Positions 40,575 through 50,408 of a stretch of 64,000 bases of DNA are shown here, piece by piece. Made by a program: the position numbers and the translations under genes. Origin of the DNA: Streptosporangium sp. NBC_01495 (GTDB taxonomy: Bacteria; Actinomycetota; Actinomycetes; Streptosporangiales; Streptosporangiaceae); the NCBI RefSeq assembly GCF_036250735.1, contig NZ_CP109430.1, positions 6,572,001-6,636,000 on the forward strand, read 5' to 3'. The notes below the pieces were generated by a model. That model saw only the letters and a program-made list of their open reading frames with translations, was not told the origin of the DNA and did no database searches. How positions within the stretch are numbered: the stretch's first letter is position 1; every line of letters starts with the position of its first letter.

Positions 40575-40784
40575 GGTCGCACGCCTCACCTGCGTGAACC
40601 GGTCCAGGGGGTGATCGCGCCCAGATGTCCGCGCGAGCGGTGAGGTCCCCGGGGGGTCGTCCGGCCCAGGCGGGTATGGAAGGCCACCGAGATGGTTTCC
40701 CGCTCAGAGATCGGGGGCCGCGCACGGCCCTCCCGCTCAGGCGGGCACCGAGCCCCGGAGCCCCCGCCCAGAGGACCTTCGCGC

Positions 40785-41384
40785 TCAGACGGTGGCGCGG
40801 GCCGTGAGGCCGGCCCAGATGCCGTCCATCCGGGCCTCCAGCTCCTCCAGGGTCCCCTCGTTCGGGACGACGATGTCGGCGATCTCCAGCCGCTCCTCGC
40901 GGGTCGCCTGGGCCGCGAGCCTCGCCCTGGCGTCCTGCTCGCTCATGCCGCGCAGCTCGACCAGCCGGGCGACGCGCACCTCGTCGTCGGCGTCGACGAC
41001 GATCACCACCTCGTACATGGGGGCGAGCTTGTTCTCCGCCAGCAGTGGCACGTCGTAGATCACGATGCTGCCGGGAGCCGCCCGCTCCTGCAGCTCGGCG
41101 ACCCGCGCGCCGACGAGCGGGTGGACGATGGCGTTGAGCGAGGCGAGTTTCTCGGAGTCGGCGAAGACGATCGAGCCGAGCTTCTCCCGGTTGAGTGAGC
41201 CGTCCTCGCGCAGGACCTCCGTGCCGAAGACCCCGGTCACGCGCGCCAGCCCGGGGGTGCCCGGCTCGACCACCTCTCTGGCGATCTTGTCGGCGTCGAT
41301 GACCATGGCGCCACGGGCGCCCAGCCGCCGGGAGACCTCGCTCTTGCCCGACCCGATGCCACCGGTAAGCCCCACCTTCAACAT
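40785..41384 (-). CDS. coaE: Dephospho-CoA kinase
   Basis: 199 aa from ATG 41384 (frame continues upstream without family similarity). Last step of coenzyme A synthesis: phosphorylates dephospho-CoA at the ribose 3'-OH with ATP. P-loop [11 protein letters not shown] at residues 5-15, [10 protein letters not shown], and PLLAENKL are diagnostic. Normal length. The 210 bp downstream contain decayed ~33-bp repeats (TCCCGCTCAG at the unit starts). Confidence 0.95.
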   Translation of the reverse strand: MLKVGLTGGIGSGKSEVSRRLGARGAMVIDADKIAREVVEPGTPGLARVTGVFGTEVLREDGSLNREKLGSIVFADSEKLASLNAIVHPLVGARVAELQERAAPGSIVIYDVPLLAENKLAPMYEVVIVVDADDEVRVARLVELRGMSEQDARARLAAQATREERLEIADIVVPNEGTLEELEARMDGIWAGLTARATV

Positions 41385-41504
41385 GATCCGCAGCATACGC
41401 CGTACGGGCCGCGTTCCGGCGCGGTCGGCGACGGGGCTCCACCTCGGGTCGCCGGGCCTGGGCCCGCCGTTCATCCCGTCGTGCGAGGCGGTCGTCTCCT
41501 CGGC

Positions 41505-41710
41505 GGGGGGCCGAAATCGCCCCTCACCATGCCCGCCGGCTGACGGCCCCGGTGGCCCCCGGCGCGCAGGCAGGAATCACCCCTCGCCATGCCCACCGGT
41601 TGGGTCCCGACAAGCGAGCAGGAATCGATCCTCACCGCGCCCCCGGCTGACGACCCCAGCGGTGCATCCCGACAAGCGGGCAGGAATCGCCCCTCGCGGC
41701 GCCGGAGGTC
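41505..41710. repeat. Degenerate tandem repeats between coaE and the GNAT gene
   Basis: Three to four decayed units of ~50-60 bp that start GC(A)GGAATC(G/A)CCCCTC and contain ATGCCC(G/A)CCGG and CCCGACAAGCG. The 92-codon minus-strand frame across it (41471-41749) is only the translated repeat. The rest of the 396-bp gap shows nothing else. Confidence 0.7.
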
Positions 41711-41780
41711 ACGTCTGCCGCCCTTCAGGACGAGATGCTCACTTGGCACCGATCGGCGTACGGAAACGTCTCTGGGGCCC

Positions 41781-42236
41781 TCACAGCTCTCTGCGCATGT
41801 GCACCAGGGTCAGGTGGTCGGTCATCCGCTCCCGGCGCGTCTCGCGGTAGCCGTGGCGGCGGTAGAGGCGGAGGTTGCCCTCCGACAGGTGGCCGGTGAA
41901 CAGGTCGAAGGCGAGTGCCGTGGCGGCCTCGTCGTGCAGGGCCGCCAGCAGGGCTCCGCCGACGCCCGCGCCCTGCCGGTCGGGGGCGACCACCAGGCGG
42001 CCTACCAGGCAGGTTGTTCCGGACATCCGGCCGCGGACCGCGCCCACGATCCTCGCCCCGTCGCGGGCGACGAGCACGGTGGCCGTCTCGACGGCCTTGC
42101 GGACCTGGGCGATGGACTCCACGAGCGGCGCGATGAACGGGTCGCCGTAGAGCTGGGCCTCGCCCACGTAGGCCGCGCGCTGCACGGTCAGGATCTCGCC
42201 CGCGTCCTCGGGTTCCGCCCACTCGATCACGGTCAC
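41781..42236 (-). CDS. GNAT family N-acetyltransferase
   Basis: 151 aa. Acetyl-CoA-binding motif A is VGRLVVAPDRQGAGVGGALLAALHDEAA (Q/R-x-x-G-x-G/A), with motif B LYRRHGYRETRRERM. Acceptor unknown. No ribosome site stands out; the next gene upstream on this strand is rpsA, 330 bp away beyond a terminator, so it is a separate unit. Confidence 0.87.
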   Translation of the reverse strand: MTVIEWAEPEDAGEILTVQRAAYVGEAQLYGDPFIAPLVESIAQVRKAVETATVLVARDGARIVGAVRGRMSGTTCLVGRLVVAPDRQGAGVGGALLAALHDEAATALAFDLFTGHLSEGNLRLYRRHGYRETRRERMTDHLTLVHMRREL

Positions 42237-42249
42237 GGCGCCACCCTAG

Positions 42250-42385
42250 CGGCGGGACGAGAGGCCGGGCAAAAGGCCAGGCAAGGCCAAGTGGCCGAAC
42301 GAGAGGCCGGACAAGGCCGGGACGACCGGGCAAAAGGCCCGGCAAGGCCGAATGATCCGGCAAGAGGCCGGGTGGCCGCCGTCGG
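42250..42385. repeat. Low-complexity GAGGCCGGGCAAAAGGCC repeats
   Basis: AGGCC(G/A)GGCAAAAGGCC, GAGGCCGGACAAGGCC and related 15-25 bp units repeat irregularly upstream of the GNAT gene. They can pair as GGCC stems. Together with the terminator at 42504 this explains most of the 333-bp gap. Confidence 0.65.
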
Positions 42386-42503
42386 CCGCTCCCGCGGGTG
42401 CCGGAAAGGGGCGAGCCTCCCCCGGCGGGGCCGTCGGGCCGGGGCCGCATCCCGCGAGCGGGCGCGAGGCCAGGCGACGGGAAGACCCCGCCGGAAACGC
42501 GGA

Positions 42504-42529
42504 AAGGGCCCCGCCGGAGCGGGGCCCTT
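42504..42529 (-). terminator. rpsA terminator
   Basis: Perfect 11-bp stem AAGGGCCCCGC/GCGGGGCCCTT with a CGGA loop, ~40 bp beyond the rpsA stop. Confidence 0.85.
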
Positions 42530-42569
42530 CCGTCGATCTTCTACCGCGTTGTCAGCGCCGTCGGCACCG

Positions 42570-44078
42570 TCAGTTCTGGCCGCCCGCGAGCTTCTCGCGC
42601 AGAGCCGCGAGAGCCTCGTCGGAGGCCAGGGCGCCCGCCGCCGGAGCGGAGGAGCCACTGCTGCTGCTGCTGGAGGCACCGGTGGAACCCGTGGACGGGG
42701 TCTCGCCGGAGTAGGACGTGGGGGCAGCCTCGCCCGCCTCGGCCTCGGCCTTGCGGGCCTCCTCGACCTGCTTCTTGTGAGCCTCGAAGCGGGTCTGAGC
42801 CTCGGCGTACTGCCGCTCCCACTCCTCGCGCTGCTTGTCGAAGCCGTCGAGCCACTCGCCGGTCTCGGAGTCGAAACCCTCGGGGTAGATGTAGTTGCCC
42901 GAGTCGTCGTAGGTCGCCGCCATGCCGTAAAGCGTGGGGTCGAACTCGACGTCGGCGCCGATCGCACCCTCGTTCGCCTGCTTGAGCGACAGCGAGATCC
43001 GGCGGCGCTCGAGGTCGATGTCGATGATCTTCACGAAGATCTCGTCGCCGACCTGAACGACCTGCTCGGGAATCTCGACGTGGCGCTCGGCCAGCTCGGA
43101 GATGTGGACCAGGCCCTCGATGCCCTCCTCGACGCGGACGAACGCACCGAACGGCACCAGCTTGGTGACGCGACCCGGGACGACCTGACCGATCTGGTGG
43201 GTGCGGGCGAACTGCTGCCAGGGGTCTTCCTGCGTCGCCTTGAGCGACAGGGAGACGCGCTCGCGCTCCATGTCGACGTCGAGCACCTCGACGGTGACCT
43301 CCTGGCCGACCTCGACAACCTCGGAGGGGTGGTCGATGTGCTTCCAGGAGAGCTCGGAGACGTGGACCAGACCGTCGACGCCGCCGAGATCGACGAACGC
43401 ACCGAAGTTGACGATCGAGGAGACGACGCCCTTGCGGACCTGACCCTTCTGCAGGGTGTTGAGGAACGTCTGGCGAACCTCGGACTGGGTCTGCTCAAGC
43501 CAGGCACGGCGGGACAGAACCACGTTGTTGCGGTTCTTGTCGAGCTCGATGATCTTCGCTTCGAGCTCGCGGCCCACGTACGGCTGGAGGTCGCGGACGC
43601 GCCGCATCTCGACCAGGGACGCCGGCAGGAAGCCACGCAGGCCGATGTCGAGGATGAGACCACCCTTGACGACCTCGATGACCGTGCCGGTGACGATGCC
43701 GTCCTCGTCCTTGATCTTCTCGATCGTGCCCCAGGCCCGCTCGTACTGAGCGCGCTTCTTGGACAGGATCAGGCGGCCTTCCTTGTCCTCCTTCTGGAGA
43801 ACAAGGGCCTCGACGTGCTCGCCAACCTCGACGACATCCGCCGGGTCGACATCGTGCTTGATCGAGAGCTCGCGCGAGGGGATGACACCCTCGGTCTTGT
43901 AGCCGATGTCGAGCAAAACTTCGTCTCGATCGACCTTGACGACGGTGCCCTCGACGATGTCGCCGTCGTTGAAGTACTTGATGGTCAGGTCGATCGCTGC
44001 GAGGAACTCTTCCTCGGAGCCGATGTCGTTGACCGCTACCTGCGGGGTGCTCGAGGTGGCCTCAGTGCTGCTCGTCAT
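42570..44078 (-). CDS. rpsA: 30S ribosomal protein S1
   Basis: 502 aa from the ATG at 44078 (GGAG 11 nt upstream; upstream frame to 44252 has no family similarity). Four S1 OB-fold repeats are seen, beginning GDIVEGTVVKVDRDEVLLDIGYK, then GIVTGTVIEVVKGGLILDIG, GQVRKGVVSSIVNFGAFVDLGGV and GQVVPGRVTKLVPFGAFVRVEEG. The last ~140 residues are a charged, then Ser/Ala/Gly-rich tail (SSSSSSGSSAPAAG). It helps the ribosome bind mRNAs, which matters in a genome where many genes have weak Shine-Dalgarno sites. Confidence 0.97.
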   Translation of the reverse strand: MTSSTEATSSTPQVAVNDIGSEEEFLAAIDLTIKYFNDGDIVEGTVVKVDRDEVLLDIGYKTEGVIPSRELSIKHDVDPADVVEVGEHVEALVLQKEDKEGRLILSKKRAQYERAWGTIEKIKDEDGIVTGTVIEVVKGGLILDIGLRGFLPASLVEMRRVRDLQPYVGRELEAKIIELDKNRNNVVLSRRAWLEQTQSEVRQTFLNTLQKGQVRKGVVSSIVNFGAFVDLGGVDGLVHVSELSWKHIDHPSEVVEVGQEVTVEVLDVDMERERVSLSLKATQEDPWQQFARTHQIGQVVPGRVTKLVPFGAFVRVEEGIEGLVHISELAERHVEIPEQVVQVGDEIFVKIIDIDLERRRISLSLKQANEGAIGADVEFDPTLYGMAATYDDSGNYIYPEGFDSETGEWLDGFDKQREEWERQYAEAQTRFEAHKKQVEEARKAEAEAGEAAPTSYSGETPSTGSTGASSSSSSGSSAPAAGALASDEALAALREKLAGGQN

Positions 44079-44298
44079 GTGTGGAGTTGCTCCGAACGCG
44101 GACAGATGTCGATGTGGCGAACGCGCGGCAGGCCTCTTACCGTCAGCCGAAGAATTGACATCGGCGTGATCGAGCGCGAGCCCACTCCGTCCGAGACACG
44201 CGCGAGCCCACAACGCAGCGATCAGCATATGAGACCAGACGGGTATGGTCAATCCAACGACTCTACGCGCCCGCGTGCCGAAAGGATAACGATCTCGC

Positions 44299-45411
44299 TT
44301 AATAGGCGTTGATCTTCTGCTCCCGGTTCGTTCTGATATTACCTCGAAGCCCGTGTGGGACGGAGATGCGATCGGGATCGCCGTCGGCCGTGTAGCGCTC
44401 GCGGGGGTGCTTGTTCAGCCATCCGAGCCAGTACTCGGAACACCACTTCCGGCACTCCCCCTTCCTGCCGTTGCTCTGGATCCGCTGGATCGCGCGCCAG
44501 TTGTAGTCCTTGACGAACGGCGAGACCGACGGCTCGGCGCCGGCCAGGAAGACGCCCTTGAACCGGTAGGACACACCGTGCCACTTTCCCGACTGCACGG
44601 TAGATCTTTTGTGGGGCATCGCGCCGAACGGCAGCGCCAGCGTCTCGGAGGGGGGAACCCCGAGCTTCTTCAGCAGCCGCTCGACCCTGGCGACCTGCTC
44701 GACGATCTTCTTCTTGGGCAGGCTCGGCAGATTAGGGTGGCTCCAGGTGTGGTTGGCCACCTCGAAGCCCCTCGAGGCCAGCCAGCGCACGGCCCGCTCC
44801 TGGTCCTCCTCCTCGCGCAGGCCGAACGGGTGCCGGTTGACCCAGAAGGTGGCGACGGGCCGGAAGCCGGGGTACTTCACGGCGACCTGGTAGATGATGC
44901 CGACCGCGGTGTCCTTGGCCGGGGTGCCGTCCGCCTCCAGGGCGAAGTGGCTGGGATGGCCGTCGTCGAAGGTCAGCACGACCGGGTGTTTGCCCGCCGG
45001 GATGTCCATCCTTCCGGTGGCGAACTCCCGGGCGGTGACCGGCACGTAGCCGTCCCTGGCGAGTCGCTCCAGCTCCTTGCGCATCTGGGCAGGGGTGCGG
45101 TCGATCGAGGCCAGCCTCCTGGCGGTGATCCGGTGGTACATCAGGATCGGGACCGCTCCGGCCTCGTTCGCCTTCACCTGCCGCGCGAACTCCGCCGAGG
45201 CGGTGATCGGTGGCGGCAGTTCGGCCGAGGGCAGCTCGGGCACCGGCGAGGGGGCCGCGGACGGCGGCGGGCCGGCCGTCGACGCGCCCGGCCTGGCCGC
45301 GCCGGGCGGCGCGGAGGGTGGCGGGAGCACGAGGAGCACCACCACCGCCAGCACGACGACCACCACATTGGCCAGGATGATGATCTTCGTCAGGGGGATT
45401 GGACTCCGCAC
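44299..45411 (-). CDS. Membrane-anchored polysaccharide deacetylase family protein
   Basis: 370 aa from GTG 45411 (GGGAG 4 nt upstream). One N-terminal membrane segment (IIILANVVVVVLAVVVLLVL), a Pro/Ala/Ser linker, and a NodB-type domain: motif 1 VVLTFDDGHPSHFAL with Asp-Asp, motif 2 NHTWSHPNL (HxxxH zinc ligands). The domain faces outside the membrane and likely removes N-acetyl groups from wall glycan. The C-terminal ~75 residues (KDYNWRAIQRIQSNGRKGECRKWC) are a less common basic extension with Cys. Confidence 0.88.
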   Translation of the reverse strand: MRSPIPLTKIIILANVVVVVLAVVVLLVLPPPSAPPGAARPGASTAGPPPSAAPSPVPELPSAELPPPITASAEFARQVKANEAGAVPILMYHRITARRLASIDRTPAQMRKELERLARDGYVPVTAREFATGRMDIPAGKHPVVLTFDDGHPSHFALEADGTPAKDTAVGIIYQVAVKYPGFRPVATFWVNRHPFGLREEEDQERAVRWLASRGFEVANHTWSHPNLPSLPKKKIVEQVARVERLLKKLGVPPSETLALPFGAMPHKRSTVQSGKWHGVSYRFKGVFLAGAEPSVSPFVKDYNWRAIQRIQSNGRKGECRKWCSEYWLGWLNKHPRERYTADGDPDRISVPHGLRGNIRTNREQKINAY

Positions 45412-45579
45412 AGAACTCCCGTGCCCGTCGAGCTTTTCGGCTTGGATCACCAGCCTAGAACAGACTCGGACAGGCCCGGCCAACCGGCGGTGTCCGGCCT
45501 CCCGGAGACGGTCTCCGCCCGCCCGGGAGTGATCGCCGACGCCCGGCGTCCTCGCAGGTGGGACCGGGGAGGCTCCCGG

Positions 45580-45930
45580 CGGCCGACGCCCTCACAAGTG
45601 CGTACGAGAACCGGTTGGGCAGTGCCCCCAGGAGCCCCGAGGAGGCCGTCGACGCCCCGGGGAGGTCGCCGCCGCCCGGCCCCGGCCGGGCACGCTCCGA
45701 GGAGGCCGGCGGCGCCCGGGGAGTCACCGGCCCCGAGGGCACACCGGTTCCCGGGAGAGGAGCCTGCCGGGCACGCCCGGAGGAGGTCGACGGCGCCCCG
45801 AGGAGTCACCTCCAGAGGGAGCGGTCCCTCCGGGCGCCCGGAGGGGGCGTCGGCGTCCCGAGAAGTCACCTTCCGAAAAAGCGGTCTCTCCGGGCGCACC
45901 CGGGAGGCGTCGGCCCCCCGGGGGCCGTCA
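45580..45930. repeat. Decayed ~60-bp tandem repeats between polA and the deacetylase gene
   Basis: Units such as GTCACCT(C/T)C... with AGCGGTC(C/T)CTCCGGGCG and GGCGTCGG recur at roughly 60-66 bp, becoming more degenerate leftward. They fill most of the 516-bp gap and generate long but meaningless frames on both strands. The array reaches to the polA stop codon. Confidence 0.7.
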
Positions 45931-48639
45931 GTGCCCGGCGTCCTCCCAGGTGCGGCCGACGCCCACCGAGACGGCGAGCGGGACGCGCAGGGAGTATGCG
46001 GCGTTCATTCGGTCGGTGACCAGCTCCCGCAGGGTCTCCAGCTCGCCGGGGGCCACCTCGAACACGAGCTCGTCGTGGACCTGCAGCAGCATCCGGGAGC
46101 CGAGGGCCGCCTCCTTCAGCGCGCCCTGCACGTTGAGCATGGCGACCTTGATGATGTCGGCCGCGGACCCCTGGATGGGCGCGTTGAGCGCCATCCGCTC
46201 GGCGATCTCGCGGCGTTGGCGGTTGTCGCTGTTGAGGTCGGGCAGGTATCGGCGGCGGCCGAGGATGGTCTCGGTGTAGCCGTCGTTCCTGGCCTGCGCG
46301 ACGATCGCGTTGAGGAAGTCGCGGACGCCGCCGAACTCCTCGAAGTACTCCTCCTTGAGCGCCCGCGCCTCGGAGACCGGGATGTTGAGCTGCTCCGACA
46401 GCCCGAAGTCGGACAGGCCGTAGGCGAGGCCGTAGTTCATCGCCTTGATCTTGGCCCGCATCTCGCCGGTGACCTTCTCCGGCTCGACGTCGAAGACCCG
46501 GGCCGCGGTGGCCATGTGGAAGTCGTGGCCGGACTCGAAGGAGGCGATGAGCGCCTCGTCACCGGACAGGTGGGCCATGACGCGCAGCTCGATCTGGCTG
46601 TAGTCGGCGGTCAGCAGGGTCTCGAAGCCCTTGCCGACCACGAAGCCCTGCCGGATGCGGCGGCCCTCGGCGGTGCGGATCGGGATGTTCTGCAGGTTGG
46701 GCTTCTCCGAGCTGAGCCGCCCGGTGACCGCCACGATCTGGTTGAACGTGGTGTGGATGCGGCCGTCGTCGGCGATCTCCTTGATCAGGCCCTCGACCGT
46801 GACCTTCAGCTTGGCCTGGTCGCGGTGGCGCAGCATAATCGTCGGCAGCTCGTGCTCGGTCTGGGCGGCCAGCCAGGCCAGCGCGGAGGCGTCGGTGGTG
46901 TAGCCCGTCTTGGTCTTCTTCGTCTTGGGCAGGTTGAGCCTGACGAACAGGATCTCCTGGAGCTGCTTGGGCGAGCCCAGGTTGAACTGCTCGCCCTCCA
47001 CGGACGCGTGCGCCGCCTCGACCGCCTGCTTGACGGCGGCCCCGAACTCGGCCTCCAGGCCGCTGAGATACTCCCTGTCGGCGGCGATGCCGGCCCGCTC
47101 CAGCTCGGCCAGCACGGTGACGAGCGGCAGCTCCACGTCGCGCATGAGGTGGGTGCCGCCCAGCGGCTCCAGGAACGTCTCCAGCGCGTCGGCGAGCTCG
47201 CCGACCGCCAGGGCCCGCAGGGCGAGGTCGTGGGCGCCGTCGTCGTCCTCGGCGTCGAAGAGGCTGGCCTGACCGCCGTTGTCGGCCTCGCCGCGCAGCC
47301 CGCGCCGCAGGTAGACCCGTACGAGGTCCTCCAGCGACGAGCGCTGCCCCGGCATCGCCAGGTAGGCGGCGAGCGCGGTGTCGCAGGTGAGACCGCGCAG
47401 CTCCATGCCCTGCGCCCACAGCGCGAGCATCGGGCCCTTGGCGTCGTGCACGGCCTTGGGCCTCGCCTCGTCGGCCAGCCACTCGCGCAGGGCCGCCTCG
47501 TCGGCCTCGGTCAGCGTGGTCGGGTCGATGAACGCGGCGCCCGGCCCGCCCTTCCCCGCCCCCGCTCCCGCCGCCGCGATGGCGATGCTGTCGACGCGGC
47601 CGGTGCCGCTGCCGTACGCGCCCTTGAAGGCGAGGCCCGCGCGGCCCTCGGGCAGCGTGCGCAGCCACGGGGCCACCTCGTCGGGGCCCAGGGTGACGAC
47701 CTCGACCTCGAAACCCTCCTCCACCTCGGTCTCGGGCGAGCCGATCGTCTTGAACAGCCGGTCGCGGATCTCACCGCGGAACTCCAGCGTGTCGAGGATC
47801 TTGTTGACCTCGTCGCGGTCGGCCGCGCCGATCTCCAGGCTCGTGACCTCGCGCTCCAGCGGCACGTCGCGGATCAGCTGGGTCAGGCGCCGGTTCAGCA
47901 GCACCTGGTCGAGGTGGTCGCGAAGCTTGTCGCCGACCTTGCCCTTGACCTCGTCGACGCGGTTGACCAGCTCCTCCAGCGAGCCGAACTCGCGGATCCA
48001 CTTGGCCGCGGTCTTCTCGCCCACGCCGGGGATGTTCTTCAGGTTGTCGCTGGAGTCGCCGCGGATGGCCGCGAAGTCGGGATACTGCGCCGGGGTGAGC
48101 TCGTACTTCTCCAGCACCGCCTCGGGGGTGAACCTGGTCATGTTGCTGATGCCGACGCGGGTCATCAGCACGGTGATCCGCTCGTCGACGAGCTGCAGCG
48201 CGTCGCGGTCGCCGGTGACGATCAGCACGTCCATGCCCTGCTCCGCGGCGCGGGTGGCGAGGGTGGCGATCAGGTCGTCGGCCTCGTATCCGGCCAGCGA
48301 CAGGTGCGGCACGCTCATCGCGTCGAGCACCTCGTGGATCAGGCTCATCTGGCTGCGGAAACTGTCGGGGCTCGCGCTCCGGTTCGCCTTGTAGTCGGCG
48401 TACTCCTCGTGGCGGAACGTCGGCTCCGAGCGGTCGAAACAGACCGCCACGTGGGTCGGCCGCTCGTCGCGGAGCACGTTGACCAGCATCGAGGTGAAAC
48501 CGTAGACCGCGTTGGTCGTCTGCCCCGTGGTGGTGGAGAAATTCTCCTCCGGCAGGGCATAGAACGCCCGATAGGCCAGTGAATGCCCATCCAGCAGCAG
48601 GAGACACGGACGAGTGGGGGTCGCTTCGCTCTTCGGCAC
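45928..48639 (-). CDS. polA: DNA polymerase I
   Basis: 903 aa, GTG start. N-terminal 5'-3' exonuclease (LLLLDGHSLAYRAFYAL, DALQLVDERITVLMTR, IPGVGEKTAAKWIREFG), a middle domain (~315-500) lacking convincing exonuclease acidic residues, as usual in actinobacteria, and the polymerase domain with motif A LLTADYSQIELRV, motif B RAKIKAMNYGLAYGLSD and motif C LQVHDELVFEV. Acts in repair and Okazaki-fragment processing. Ordinary length. Confidence 0.97.
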   Translation of the reverse strand: MPKSEATPTRPCLLLLDGHSLAYRAFYALPEENFSTTTGQTTNAVYGFTSMLVNVLRDERPTHVAVCFDRSEPTFRHEEYADYKANRSASPDSFRSQMSLIHEVLDAMSVPHLSLAGYEADDLIATLATRAAEQGMDVLIVTGDRDALQLVDERITVLMTRVGISNMTRFTPEAVLEKYELTPAQYPDFAAIRGDSSDNLKNIPGVGEKTAAKWIREFGSLEELVNRVDEVKGKVGDKLRDHLDQVLLNRRLTQLIRDVPLEREVTSLEIGAADRDEVNKILDTLEFRGEIRDRLFKTIGSPETEVEEGFEVEVVTLGPDEVAPWLRTLPEGRAGLAFKGAYGSGTGRVDSIAIAAAGAGAGKGGPGAAFIDPTTLTEADEAALREWLADEARPKAVHDAKGPMLALWAQGMELRGLTCDTALAAYLAMPGQRSSLEDLVRVYLRRGLRGEADNGGQASLFDAEDDDGAHDLALRALAVGELADALETFLEPLGGTHLMRDVELPLVTVLAELERAGIAADREYLSGLEAEFGAAVKQAVEAAHASVEGEQFNLGSPKQLQEILFVRLNLPKTKKTKTGYTTDASALAWLAAQTEHELPTIMLRHRDQAKLKVTVEGLIKEIADDGRIHTTFNQIVAVTGRLSSEKPNLQNIPIRTAEGRRIRQGFVVGKGFETLLTADYSQIELRVMAHLSGDEALIASFESGHDFHMATAARVFDVEPEKVTGEMRAKIKAMNYGLAYGLSDFGLSEQLNIPVSEARALKEEYFEEFGGVRDFLNAIVAQARNDGYTETILGRRRYLPDLNSDNRQRREIAERMALNAPIQGSAADIIKVAMLNVQGALKEAALGSRMLLQVHDELVFEVAPGELETLRELVTDRMNAAYSLRVPLAVSVGVGRTWEDAGH

Positions 48640-48701
48640 ACCGAAAGCCTAGTCTCCTGGTGCGACAGAAAACCTGGCCCCGCACGACTGGAGACGTCCC
48701 C

Positions 48702-49130
48702 TTGACCGTGACAGACCCCGACGAAGCCGCTCGGCGGATCGAGGAGGCGCTCGGCGCCTCGCACCGGAACACGCTGGTGGACCGGATGGGCATCGTGATC
48801 ACCGAGGCCACCCCGGAGAGGGTGGTCGGCACGATGCCGGTCGAGGGCAACATCCAACCCTACGGCCTGCTGCACGGCGGCGCCTCCTGCGTGCTGGCGG
48901 AGACCCTGGGTTCGACGGGCGCGGCCATCCACGCGGGTCCCGGGCGGGTCGCCATGGGCATCGAGATCAACGCCACCCACCACCGCTCGGCCACGTCCGG
49001 GCTGGTCACGGGGGTGGCCACCCGGATCCACGGTGGCCGTACGCTCGCCACCTACGACATCGAGATCGTCGACGAGCAGGGCCGCAGGGTGTGCACCTCG
49101 CGCCTCACGTGCATGCTCCGCGACGTCTGA
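48702..49130 (+). CDS. PaaI-type hotdog thioesterase
   Basis: 142 aa from a TTG at 48702 with GGAG 8 nt upstream (GTG at 48708 is the alternative). NIQPYGLLHGGASCVLAETLGSTGA is the PaaI/YbgC motif with the catalytic HGG-x(n)-E region, and INATHHRSATSGLVTGVATRIHGGRTLATYDIEI completes the hotdog fold. Hydrolyses acyl-CoA, substrate unknown; the YdiI/MenI-like group acts in menaquinone synthesis. Divergent from polA with 62 bp between starts. Confidence 0.87.
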   Translation: MTVTDPDEAARRIEEALGASHRNTLVDRMGIVITEATPERVVGTMPVEGNIQPYGLLHGGASCVLAETLGSTGAAIHAGPGRVAMGIEINATHHRSATSGLVTGVATRIHGGRTLATYDIEIVDEQGRRVCTSRLTCMLRDV

Positions 49131-49504
49131 GCACGCCCGATCACGTCCGATCACATCCGCCGATCGGCTGATCACATCTCGTCCTCGATCATATTCGGAC
49201 CGCCTTTTTGCCTTCCCCGCGCAACGGGTCCGCTACGGTGGGTGACGGCGATGCCCGTGGGGAGGCCGAGTAGAAAACGTACGGGGTCGGGGAAGCTCCG
49301 TATGGCGCCAAAGGCCTCCCCCGGGCTCGCCTGGTTTCCCCGCGCCCGCGAGACCCGCGGGCGGGCCCGGATCGGCCCTTCCCTGCCGCCCCGCCCACTC
49401 GCCCTTACGGCGCCCCGTTTCCGGCGGACCCGCGGCACACCGTCCACGCGGACTCCCGCGCGCCGTCCTCCCGCGCATGGACCCGGTGACACGCCGGGCG
49501 TACC
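49131..49504. other. Intergenic stretch between thioesterase and ABC-transporter genes
   Basis: About 370 bp of convergent intergenic DNA before the repeat and terminator at 49505-49584. A 123-codon minus frame (49172-49543) is Arg/Gly-rich with no family resemblance; I see no gene here. Confidence 0.5.
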
Positions 49505-49562
49505 CGTACACCCCGGCACACGTATGGCCCAAGATCCGTACACCCCGGCACGCGTACGGCCC
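49505..49562. repeat. 26-bp direct repeat
   Basis: CGTACACCCCGGCAC(A/G)CGTA(T/C)GGCCC occurs at 49505-49530 and 49537-49562 with two mismatches. The second copy donates the left arm of the terminator. Confidence 0.85.
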
Positions 49563-49584
49563 GCGCCGGGCGGGCGCGGGCCGT
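49556..49584 (-). terminator. Terminator of the polar amino-acid ABC operon
   Basis: Perfect 12-bp stem ACGGCCCGCGCC/GGCGCGGGCCGT with loop GGGCG, 30 bp after the ATPase gene stop. Confidence 0.85.
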
Positions 49585-49613
49585 GCGAGGTGGAAATCAG
49601 CTGCCGGCGCGTG

Positions 49614-50408
49614 TCAGATGTCGGTGTGCGTCGGGTCGAGCACGCGGCGCAGGAAGGTCTTCGTGCGCTCGTGCTGCGGAGCGCCGATCACCTGCTCCGG
49701 GGTGCCGTCCTCCACGATCACACCGCCGTCCATGAACACCACCCGGTCGGCCACGTCGCGGGCGAACGCCATCTCGTGGGTGACCACGAGCATGGTCATC
49801 CCCTCCTCGGCGAGCTTGCGCATGACCGTGAGCACGTCTCCGACGAGCTCGGGGTCGAGCGCGGAGGTCGGCTCGTCGAAGAGCATCAGCGCCGGGCTCA
49901 TCGCCAGTGCCCTGGCGATGGCCACGCGCTGCTGCTGCCCGCCGGAGAGCTGGGCGGGGAAGGCGTCGCACTTCTCTCCGATGCCGACCTTCTCCAGGTT
50001 CTCCCTGGCGATCCGCTCGGCCTCCGCCTTGCCCCGCTTCAGCACCCGGCGCTGCGAGACCATCACGTTCTGCAGGACGGTCATGTGCGGGAACAGGTTG
50101 AACTGCTGGAAGACCATCCCGATCCCGCGGCGGGCGGCGTCGATGTCGACGTCGCGGTGGGTCAGCTCCACGCCGTGGACGACGACCTTGCCCGACGTGG
50201 GCTGCTCCAGCAGGTTCACGCAGCGCAGCAGCGTGGACTTGCCCGACCCCGAGGGGCCGATGACGCAGACCACCTGGCCGGGGTCGACGGCGAAGTCGAT
50301 GCCCCGGAGGACTTCGTTCTTCCCGAAGTACTTGTGCAGGGCACGGATCTCGACCGCGTGGTTCACCGGGGCCGCCGGGGTTTCCGGATTCGCTGGGCTC
50401 ACTGTCAC
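49614..50408 (-). CDS. Polar amino-acid ABC transporter ATP-binding protein
   Basis: 264 aa; the GTG overlaps the permease stop by 4 bp (GTGA); a second GTG six bases later is possible. Walker [10 protein letters not shown], signature [27 protein letters not shown], His switch TVTHEM-type (VVTHEM). Similarity is to GlnQ/GltI-type ATPases, which power glutamine/glutamate-type uptake. Distal gene of the operon binding protein-permease-ATPase. Confidence 0.93.
   Translation of the reverse strand: MTVSPANPETPAAPVNHAVEIRALHKYFGKNEVLRGIDFAVDPGQVVCVIGPSGSGKSTLLRCVNLLEQPTSGKVVVHGVELTHRDVDIDAARRGIGMVFQQFNLFPHMTVLQNVMVSQRRVLKRGKAEAERIARENLEKVGIGEKCDAFPAQLSGGQQQRVAIARALAMSPALMLFDEPTSALDPELVGDVLTVMRKLAEEGMTMLVVTHEMAFARDVADRVVFMDGGVIVEDGTPEQVIGAPQHERTKTFLRRVLDPTHTDI

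Noticed and set aside
44353-48582. 1409-codon + strand frame opposite polA and the deacetylase
   Set aside because: No family features; it arises from the codon bias of the genes on the other strand.
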